Below, in pieces: positions 1 to 4,861 of a stretch of DNA of 6,295 nucleotides (positions are counted from its first letter, which is position 1; every line of letters starts with the position of its first letter). This DNA comes from Patescibacteria group bacterium (GTDB lineage: Bacteria; Patescibacteriota; Gracilibacteria; UM-FILTER-43-11). The stretch lies in contig JAHIYT010000167.1 in assembly GCA_018814945.1 (NCBI GenBank), forward strand, positions 1 through 6,295, written 5' to 3'. The notes below the pieces were generated by a model that saw only the letters and a list, made by a program, of their open reading frames with translations, was not told the DNA's origin and did no database searches. A program made the translations under genes and the position numbers.

Positions 1-1394
1 GTTTTAAGAGGTCCAAGTTCCACTCCCAAATAATTTTCCATTTCCTGAACATCCCTCTCAACCTCTTTAAAAACCGGATATTTTTTAGCCAATTCACTCA
101 AATTCTCCTTATTTAAATATTTACCGGCGTGAATAAAATCTGCTCTTAAATTCAAATAATGTTTTTCAATAGTTTTTAATTTCCCATACCTCATAGCATC
201 TCTAATACCTCTACCGCTACCAATAAATTCAGGTGGGACTCCAATTGAATAAAGTGCCCCAGTAAATTTAATAGCTCTTGGTAAGCTTACTTTCCCCACA
301 CCTCTACTATAACCAAAAAGCCCAATATGTAACATTCTCTCCCTTCTTCCGGGCACCTTACTTGCTATTTCATTAATTAAAGATGCAGCTTTTTCGACGG
401 TATTTTTATAATAATCACCAAACGTTTTATTTATCCATTTAATATCTTCAATTTCCTTTTTTGTAAGCGGGGTAAATTTTAACTTAGGTAGTTCCGTTTC
501 AATTAGTTTAATCGCTTTTTTTACTTGATCTAATGGGTAGTCATAACGAAAAGCAGACTGAATGGTAATAGTTCTAATACCGCTATATTCTTTAATTGTA
601 TCCTTAATAGTTTCAGGATTTACACCGCCTCTAAACGGCAGGCATCCAGGTCCTATAATTGGATACATAGGAACGCCATATTTCTTCTCAACTTCATTAA
701 ATTTTTGAAGTGCCACCTTTGTTGAAAGTACAGCGGGAATAAGTCCAGCATTAAGTGCAGGGTCAGATCTAGCCATAAAAGGCCTCATATAAGGCGGTTT
801 TTTGCCAAATTCTTTTTTGCACGCTTCAATATATTCACTAAGAACTTTATCTACATTTAACAAGTGTTCACATCCTTCAAAAAGCGGAATAACATGAAAC
901 TCATGCTCATCCTTTCTGCGTGTATTGAACGCCTGTCTTTTAAAATTTTCAACTTCATGGAAAGTTTTCTTAATTCTAAGAAGTTGATCTGCACTTTTTG
1001 TCATGGGTAATATCACTTCAAAAATTGGTGGAGTATGCATTCCAACTTCATGTGCAACATCATCCGCAGTCAGAATAGACATAAAAGCTCTGGCAAGTCT
1101 GTAGCCACTTTCCTCATCCGTATTTGGAATTCTAAAAGTTAAAAATATGTCTTTACCCAACTTCTTTTTTTGAAATAGTTTGTAATACCTCTGAAATAAC
1201 TTCTCAACAACCGCTTCATCCACGAATTTCCCCTCCCAATCCCACATATATTCCGTACATTTTAATTCATCAAACATGCGGTAACATTCTTCTACTTCAT
1301 CCAAAGTGTTGATAAACTTTTTACCCAGAAAATAAGCTTCCTTGGCATTATCAGGATGCTGTGTAGCCATTGTGGCTGGGATTTTTCTATTCAT
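1..1394 (-). CDS. ppcA: Archaeal-type phosphoenolpyruvate carboxylase (C-terminus cut by window edge)
   Basis: Carboxylates phosphoenolpyruvate with bicarbonate to oxaloacetate in the cytoplasm, an anaplerotic step. I translated the minus strand from the ATG at 1394-1392: 464 uninterrupted codons reach the window edge with no stop. Family hallmarks are the N-terminal MATQHPDNA (residues 9-17), YMWDWEGK (49-56), RPFMARSDPALNAG (204-217), GCLPFRGGVNP (250-260), TIQSAFRYDYP (277-287), HIGLFGYSR (356-364), LPRAIKFTGALYSIG (371-385) and the glycine/arginine segment GSGRG (392-396). These fit the short archaeal-type PEPC family (about 500 residues), not the roughly 900-residue bacterial/plant enzyme, so some 30-50 residues are missing off the edge. 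The start is supported by MNRKIPATMATQHPDN, which resembles the known N-termini. No Shine-Dalgarno precedes it; the mRNA leader instead carries CCTCC. It is divergent from riboflavin kinase. In bacteria this enzyme type is sporadic, which suggests lateral transfer. Confidence 0.95.
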   Translation of the reverse strand, partial: MNRKIPATMATQHPDNAKEAYFLGKKFINTLDEVEECYRMFDELKCTEYMWDWEGKFVDEAVVEKLFQRYYKLFQKKKLGKDIFLTFRIPNTDEESGYRLARAFMSILTADDVAHEVGMHTPPIFEVILPMTKSADQLLRIKKTFHEVENFKRQAFNTRRKDEHEFHVIPLFEGCEHLLNVDKVLSEYIEACKKEFGKKPPYMRPFMARSDPALNAGLIPAVLSTKVALQKFNEVEKKYGVPMYPIIGPGCLPFRGGVNPETIKDTIKEYSGIRTITIQSAFRYDYPLDQVKKAIKLIETELPKLKFTPLTKKEIEDIKWINKTFGDYYKNTVEKAASLINEIASKVPGRRERMLHIGLFGYSRGVGKVSLPRAIKFTGALYSIGVPPEFIGSGRGIRDAMRYGKLKTIEKHYLNLRADFIHAGKYLNKENLSELAKKYPVFKEVERDVQEMENYLGVELGPLK

Positions 1395-1418
1395 TTTGGA
1401 GGTGTTATTTGTAGTTTT

Positions 1419-1447
1419 ATTTTAGTCTAACTAATTCCAAATTACAA
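1419..1447 (-). promoter_or_regulatory. Putative promoter of ppcA
   Basis: Read on the minus strand there is TTGTAA (1447-1442), a 17-base spacer and TAAAAT (1424-1419). This would start transcription near 1412 and leave a leader of about 18 bases before the ATG at 1394. The -35 box lies inside the 7-bp repeat array. It is a consensus match only, with no experimental support. Confidence 0.5.
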
Positions 1448-1486
1448 ATTGTCATTTGTCATTTGCCATTTGTCATTTACAATTAA
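1431..1486. repeat. Degenerate tandem array of 7-bp units
   Basis: Eight consecutive heptamers fill 56 bases: CTAATTC, CAAATTA, CAAATTG, TCATTTG, TCATTTG, CCATTTG, TCATTTA, CAATTAA. The units drift from a CAAATTA form to a TCATTTG form but keep the 7-base period and an A/T core. The array fills most of the divergent intergenic region and appears to supply promoter elements in both directions. Two other loci in the window (1846-1943 and 3529-3563) share the 7-base period. Confidence 0.85.
1456..1483 (+). promoter_or_regulatory. Putative promoter of the riboflavin kinase gene, leaderless
   Basis: TTGTCA (1456-1461), a 16-base spacer and TACAAT (1478-1483) lie directly before the gene. Only six bases separate the -10 box from the ATG at 1490, so transcription would begin at or next to the start codon and the mRNA would be leaderless. 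The -35 box is made by the junction of two repeat heptamers. There is no Shine-Dalgarno, which fits this reading. Confidence 0.5.
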
Positions 1487-1489
1487 GCC

Positions 1490-1828
1490 ATGTGGATTAA
1501 GCGAAAAGTAAAACCCGGCTCCAAAACAGGTCAAAAGATTGGTTTCCCGACCGTTAATTTAAATGTCGGCACTTTCTCCTACAAGCCTGGAGTGTACAAA
1601 TGCACCATCTGGGTAAAAGGAAAAGAGTATATTGGAGCCCTATATTTTGGACCAAAAATGCATCACAGGGGCAACGTCTTAGAAATTCACATATTAAACT
1701 TCTCTCGCAAAATTTATGGAGAATTCGTCAGATTCGAAGTGGATAAAAAAATCAGATCTCCAAAACAATTTACAGATCTCGAACAACTAAAAAAACAAAT
1801 CGAAAAAGACTTTCAATCTATAGTATAA
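1490..1828 (+). CDS. ribF: Stand-alone riboflavin kinase (flavokinase domain only)
   Basis: Phosphorylates riboflavin with ATP to give FMN. The 112 residues match the C-terminal flavokinase domain of bacterial RibF: the GFPTVNL segment (residues 18-24, the family's PTAN-type metal/nucleotide motif with V for A), KPGVYKC (32-38), the catalytic-type glutamate in EIHILNF (E65), KIYGEFVRFE (74-83), IRSPKQF (88-94) and a closing helix LEQLKKQIEKDF (97-108). Bacterial RibF is normally about 300 residues with an N-terminal FMN adenylyltransferase; here none of that exists. The upstream 95 bases are repeat and then a divergent gene, so this is a real single-domain enzyme and not a frameshift remnant. 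FAD synthesis would need another gene. The symbol is borrowed from the bifunctional enzyme. It may be co-transcribed with murE 123 bases downstream, unless the hairpin between them terminates. Confidence 0.9.
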   Translation: MWIKRKVKPGSKTGQKIGFPTVNLNVGTFSYKPGVYKCTIWVKGKEYIGALYFGPKMHHRGNVLEIHILNFSRKIYGEFVRFEVDKKIRSPKQFTDLEQLKKQIEKDFQSIV

Positions 1829-1845
1829 TGAAACTCGCTCCTTAA

Positions 1846-1943
1846 ATTTCTGATTTCGGATTTCAGATTTGTGATTCCCATTCTAGATTCTGAAATGTAG
1901 CATGTAAAATCGAATCTGAAATCAGAATTCACAAATCAGAAAT
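1846..1943. repeat. Inverted pair of 7-bp-periodic repeats between ribF and murE
   Basis: The left arm runs in heptamers TCTGATT, TCGGATT, TCAGATT, TGTGATT from 1849 to 1876, with two degraded units to 1890. The right arm is the reverse-complement form AATCTGA, AATCAGA, ATTCACA, AATCAGA from 1913 to 1940. ATTTCTGATTT (1846-1856) pairs exactly with 1933-1943, and ATTTCAGATT (1860-1869) pairs exactly with 1913-1922, giving 11 plus 10 base pairs with an asymmetric internal loop. Seven T residues (1945-1951) follow and then the murE ATG, so the element could act as a terminator, as a structured leader, or as a mobile-type palindromic repeat. The sequence cannot decide among these. Confidence 0.8.
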
Positions 1944-1951
1944 ATTTTTTT

Positions 1952-3271
1952 ATGTTAAATTACTTACGTAAAATCATCAGCTACGACAATCCCATCCGCA
2001 TGTTTTGGCATAGACTGAAGGGTTTTATTGCAGCAGCGCGTTATGGTTTTCCTGGCCGCAAAATGGTTGTAATTGGAATAACCGGAACAAATGGTAAAAC
2101 AACCACCACTCACATGCTGGAACATATCTTGAGTTCAGCAGGTCGTAAGGTGGCAATGATTTCTACTGTCTCACTCTCTATCAATGGAAAAGTAAAACCA
2201 AATAAGTCGAAAAAAACCACACTTTCACCATTTCTTACTCAAAAATTCCTTAAAGAATGTTCTAAAAGAGGCGTGGAGTATGCTGTAATTGAAGCCTCTT
2301 CTCACGCATTACATCAGTCTCGCCTGTGGGGTATTCCATTCACCATCTCCGCAATGACAAACATAACCCACGAACACTTGGACTACCACGGAACGATGCA
2401 AAAATATGCTGATGCAAAGAAAATTTTATTCTATACCGTCTCCAAAAACTGCAAAAAAGGGGAGTCAAAATGGATAAAAGATATCCCACACCGTCATGCT
2501 TTCGTTTTAAATACCGATGACCGTTTTTATAATGAATTTATTGACATCGGATGTCCGGTAAAAATCTCATATGGTATTGAACAGGGTGATCTTCAGGCTC
2601 AAAAAGTCACTTATTCCAAATACGGTTCCAAGTTCTCACTGCATTATGAAAACGATAACATCGGTGTTGAGCTACCAGTTCCAGGTGGTTTTAACATCGA
2701 AAACGCACTGGCAGCTAGCGGTGCAGCACTCAATTGCAAACTAAGTCTCGAGCAAATTAAGAATGGTATTGAATCATTCGAAGGTGTGCCGGGCAGACTC
2801 GAAAGCATAGCAAGTCCAAAAGGATTCGATGTGATAGTCGACTTCGCTTTAACTCCAGATGCACTGGATCGTTTGTATAAAACACTAAAACCAACTACCC
2901 CAAATCGTCTGATTGGAATTATAGGCAGTTGTGGCGATCGTGATAAAGCAAAAAGACCAGATATGGGTCGTATAGTTGCTGAGTATACTGATATCACTAT
3001 TGTAACTGACGAAGAACCATACTCAGAAAATCCAATGGATATTATGGGGGCAGTTCTCGAAGGAGCAAAGATGGTAAAAAAATTAGAGGAGGATCTTCAT
3101 CTGATAGAAGATAGATATGAAGCCATTGAATTCGCTATAAAAGGCGCAGAAGAAGGTGATGTAATAGTCGTAACTGGAATGGGGAACTTTACCACTCGTA
3201 GCATGAATGATGGACCAATGGCGTGGGATGAAAGAGAAGTTGTAAGGGAAATAATTAGTAAACATTCATAG
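1952..3271 (+). CDS. murE: MurE-like Mur ligase lacking the N-terminal UDP-binding domain
   Basis: Likely adds the third amino acid to UDP-MurNAc-dipeptide in cytoplasmic peptidoglycan synthesis. Visible motifs in the 439 residues: ATP P-loop TGTNGKT (44-50), EASSHAL (114-120), TNITHEHLDYHG (136-147), the lysine expected to be carbamylated in YADAK (K156), NTDD (187-190), NIENALAA (248-255), GVPGRLE (278-284), the GDRDKAKRPDMG segment (328-339) and DEREVVREI (426-434). Only about 40 residues precede the P-loop, so the first domain of canonical MurE (about 490 residues) is largely gone. The usual DNPR substrate motif reads EEPYSENP (354-361) and the usual GKGHE reads GMGNF (409-413), so meso-diaminopimelate is not the expected substrate; the amino acid used is unknown. 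The common DYAHTPD reads DFALTPD (297-303). The stop codon abuts the truB start, implying one transcript. No Shine-Dalgarno; the ATG follows a T run. Confidence 0.9.
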   Translation: MLNYLRKIISYDNPIRMFWHRLKGFIAAARYGFPGRKMVVIGITGTNGKTTTTHMLEHILSSAGRKVAMISTVSLSINGKVKPNKSKKTTLSPFLTQKFLKECSKRGVEYAVIEASSHALHQSRLWGIPFTISAMTNITHEHLDYHGTMQKYADAKKILFYTVSKNCKKGESKWIKDIPHRHAFVLNTDDRFYNEFIDIGCPVKISYGIEQGDLQAQKVTYSKYGSKFSLHYENDNIGVELPVPGGFNIENALAASGAALNCKLSLEQIKNGIESFEGVPGRLESIASPKGFDVIVDFALTPDALDRLYKTLKPTTPNRLIGIIGSCGDRDKAKRPDMGRIVAEYTDITIVTDEEPYSENPMDIMGAVLEGAKMVKKLEEDLHLIEDRYEAIEFAIKGAEEGDVIVVTGMGNFTTRSMNDGPMAWDEREVVREIISKHS

Positions 3272-3925
3272 ATGGACGGACTAATAATTATCAACAAACC
3301 TTCAGGCTGGACCTCTTTCGATGTAGTCGCAAAAATCCGAAATAAACTCGGTGTAAAAAAAGTTGGGCACACTGGCACACTCGATCCACTGGCTACTGGC
3401 GTACTAGTTTTATGCCTTGGTAAAGCCACAAAGCTCGCTCAACAAATCACAGACACAAGCAAAGAATACATTGCCGAAATTACATTTGGTGCAACGAGCA
3501 CAACCGACGATGCGGAAGGCGCAATCTCACAAATTACAAATAACAAATTACAAATTACAAAAATTGAAGATGCACTCAAAGATTTTGAGGGTGAAATTAT
3601 GCAAACCCCACCACCCTTCTCCGCTAAAAAAATTGGTGGCAAGCGAGCATATAAATTGGCCAGAGAGGGAAAAGAAGTGAAGCTTGAAGCACGGCCAGTC
3701 ACCATCAGTGAGATAGAAATATTGGATTATAAATGGCCAAAGCTCTCACTCAGAATAGCTTGTGGTAAAGGAACTTACATTCGCTCAATAGCGCGTGATT
3801 TAGGCGACAAACTGGGTGTTGGGGGCTATCTCTCCGCATTGCAAAGAACACGCGTAGGAGAGTACAAAATAGAGCAATCCGTCACTGTCGAAAAAGCGAG
3901 CGAAGAAAATGTGATATTAATTTAG
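3272..3925 (+). CDS. truB: tRNA pseudouridine(55) synthase, short form without PUA domain
   Basis: Isomerises U55 of the tRNA T-loop to pseudouridine. The 217 residues show the TruB motifs in order: INKPSGWTS (7-15), GHTGTLDPLATG (32-43) with catalytic aspartate D38, the conserved tyrosine in KEYIAEITFG (Y66), TTDDAEG (77-83), QTPPPFSAKKIGGKRAYKLAREG (from 111), and CGKGTYIRSIARDLG (164-178), then LQRTRVG (190-196). E. coli TruB has about 314 residues; this protein ends after the catalytic core and lacks the C-terminal PUA RNA-binding domain. It starts on the base after the murE stop (TAGATG), so translation is probably coupled; no Shine-Dalgarno is seen. Residues 87-98 (QITNNKLQITKI) are encoded by a run of ACAAATT heptamers, which seem to have entered a variable loop without breaking the frame. 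Confidence 0.95.
   Translation: MDGLIIINKPSGWTSFDVVAKIRNKLGVKKVGHTGTLDPLATGVLVLCLGKATKLAQQITDTSKEYIAEITFGATSTTDDAEGAISQITNNKLQITKIEDALKDFEGEIMQTPPPFSAKKIGGKRAYKLAREGKEVKLEARPVTISEIEILDYKWPKLSLRIACGKGTYIRSIARDLGDKLGVGGYLSALQRTRVGEYKIEQSVTVEKASEENVILI
3529..3563 (+). repeat. In-frame run of ACAAATT heptamers inside truB
   Basis: Five tandem 7-bp units: ACAAATT, ACAAATA, ACAAATT, ACAAATT, ACAAAAA. They encode residues 86-97 of TruB. The unit is nearly the same as the CAAATTA units of the 1431-1486 array, in a different phase. The loop lies between the TDDAEG motif and the helix before QTPPPFSA, where family members vary in length, so the protein is probably still active. Confidence 0.85.
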
Positions 3926-3933
3926 TTAAATAC

Positions 3934-3961
3934 TTGCAAAAAATTTACAAGGTGTTATAAT
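3934..3961 (+). promoter_or_regulatory. Promoter of the three-gene unknown cassette
   Basis: TTGCAA (3934-3939), a 16-base spacer and a perfect TATAAT (3956-3961). Transcription would begin near 3968 and leave a leader of about 26 bases before the ATG at 3994. The -10 box sits in the loop of the terminator-like hairpin at 3949-3974. Confidence 0.65.
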
Positions 3962-3974
3962 TATCACCTTTTTT
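3949..3974 (+). terminator. Putative intrinsic terminator after truB
   Basis: AAGGTG (3949-3954) and CACCTT (3965-3970) form a 6-bp stem around a 10-base A/T loop whose central ATAATTAT is self-complementary. A run of six T (3969-3974) follows the stem. It lies 24 bases after the truB stop and would end the ribF-murE-truB unit. The stem is short, and the same bases contain a promoter -10 box. Confidence 0.55.
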
Positions 3975-3993
3975 AATATTAACTTAATAAATT

Positions 3994-4179
3994 ATGCCCT
4001 CATCAGAAGATTTCGAAGGTCGTCACGAAGCAGATGGATTCTGTAATAAAACAACCAAACCTACACCGGAAACCGCAAGGGAAATAAGAGAATTATGTAA
4101 AAGTCTAGGAGCAGAATTTTTTGCTCGCCCAACAAAACTGGACGAAGAAGTAGATTCTCCCAAATATATATCAGGATAA
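3994..4179 (+). CDS. Hypothetical protein of 61 residues, first gene of unknown cassette
   Basis: I do not recognise this protein. It is small, highly charged and soluble-looking, with no signal peptide or membrane segment. An acidic N-terminus (SSEDFEGRHEADG, residues 3-15) precedes one likely amphipathic helix around 25-41 (PETAREIRELCKSLGAE) and an acidic tail LDEEVD (49-54). It has two cysteines (C17, C35), too few for an obvious metal site. The ATG is the first after a good promoter, about 26 bases beyond the expected transcript start; no Shine-Dalgarno is visible. The next gene begins 11 bases after the stop, so the two are probably co-transcribed. That it is a real gene is inferred from promoter position and tight packing; length alone would not prove it. 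Confidence 0.6.
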   Translation: MPSSEDFEGRHEADGFCNKTTKPTPETAREIRELCKSLGAEFFARPTKLDEEVDSPKYISG

Positions 4180-4190
4180 CAGTCAATATC

Positions 4191-4538
4191 ATGCGATTAA
4201 TTCACCCAAGCAATGTACCAACTGACATTGAAAGAAGTGCAGCATTTGATACCGCCGTCCAAGAAGTGCGTTCACTTTTAGATGATATTTTGGTGTCAGG
4301 TTGCCCTAGGGAAATCGCTGAACAGGCAGCAAAAGCAAGCGATGACCCCACTAAAAACAGAGGTATTTTATACAGACTTATCGGGGGATTGCTTGTTCAC
4401 CCATCAATATTAACAGCCGTTGATCAAAGAGATGCAAGTTATGTAGAAGATGTGTTTTTTACTGCATTTGATGATCGGGAGGTAGATGTTGATATGGATC
4501 CTACAGTACCATTTAGAACCCAAAGTAGAGATCAATAA
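4191..4538 (+). CDS. Hypothetical protein of 115 residues, second gene of unknown cassette
   Basis: Not recognised. It is soluble and predicted mostly helical: LIHPSN (3-8) near the start, a helix around 15-36 (RSAAFDTAVQEVRSLLDDIL), a second around 40-49 (REIAEQAAKA), a third around 57-76 (RGILYRLIGGLLVHPSIL), a fourth around 83-94 (SYVEDVFFTAFDD), then an acidic tail REVDVDMDP (96-104). No signal peptide, transmembrane segment or catalytic motif is visible. The stop TAA shares its last A with the ATG of the next gene (TAATG), so translation of the two is likely coupled. Its layout and length resemble the next gene's product: an L-[IL]-H-P-x-N start, a long first helix, and a hydrophobic helix followed by an acidic FD[DQ] end. 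I infer that they are divergent paralogues. Confidence 0.75.
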   Translation: MRLIHPSNVPTDIERSAAFDTAVQEVRSLLDDILVSGCPREIAEQAAKASDDPTKNRGILYRLIGGLLVHPSILTAVDQRDASYVEDVFFTAFDDREVDVDMDPTVPFRTQSRDQ

Positions 4539-4861
4539 TGCCACCAAGACAATTATTACACCCTCAAAATAGAATCACATGCGATGAAGGCGCTAGTTTT
4601 AGGCAAAATGTAACTAATCTAATTGAGGGGCTAAGATCTATAATGCGTGAACCAATGGGGCAAATGTGCTTTGTAAACCTAAAAGATGCAGTAGGAAACA
4701 AGCGTGCCAATTTTCAAGAGCTTGAGATGTTGTTAGATGTATTAACTCAACATGGTTCTCTACAAGTCGAAGGGGTTAACGATAAAACTCACCATGAAAT
4801 GTTAATACACATGGCTCTTTCCGAGTTCGATCAATCTTATGATGGCACTAGAGACCACTAG
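4538..4861 (+). CDS. Hypothetical protein of 107 residues, third gene of unknown cassette
   Basis: Not recognised. It is soluble and likely helical: LLHPQN (6-11), a helix around 19-37 (ASFRQNVTNLIEGLRSIM), a middle segment CFVNLKDAVGNKRANFQ (from 44), a helix around 60-72 (QELEMLLDVLTQH), a short SLQVEGV strand (74-80) and a last helix 84-98 (THHEMLIHMALSEFD). It has two cysteines (C15, C44) and no membrane or signal segment. It starts within the stop codon of the preceding gene; GTAGAG about ten bases upstream is a weak Shine-Dalgarno-like stretch. The last 14 bases overlap the 3' end of convergent tpiA, and both stops are TAG. The order of features matches the preceding protein, so a duplicated pair acting together (for example as a heterodimer) is possible but unproven. 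Confidence 0.75.
   Translation: MPPRQLLHPQNRITCDEGASFRQNVTNLIEGLRSIMREPMGQMCFVNLKDAVGNKRANFQELEMLLDVLTQHGSLQVEGVNDKTHHEMLIHMALSEFDQSYDGTRDH

Noticed and set aside
1431..1486. Possible CRISPR-like array
   Set aside because: The units are 7 bases with no spacers; it is a simple degenerate tandem repeat.
1490..1828. Riboflavin kinase as a broken piece of full-length RibF
   Set aside because: The flavokinase domain is complete from its first strand, and there is no room or remnant upstream for the adenylyltransferase half.
1829..1843. CTCGCTCCTT shared between 1829-1843 and about 5118-5130
   Set aside because: A ten-base match, one copy being inside coding sequence, is not enough to call a repeat.
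2644..2997. Open frame of 117 codons on the minus strand inside murE
   Set aside because: It lies entirely opposite a well-supported Mur ligase with all motifs, and its translation shows no domain and is serine/proline-rich as expected of an antisense frame.
3097..3429. Open frames on the minus strand across the murE-truB junction (3083-3265, 3097-3429, 3439-3705)
   Set aside because: They are shadows of murE and truB with no recognisable protein features or start context.
3417..3680. Alternate-frame open frame of 87 codons inside truB
   Set aside because: It overlaps the catalytic core of TruB in another frame; its repeat-like peptide comes from reading the ACAAATT run out of frame.
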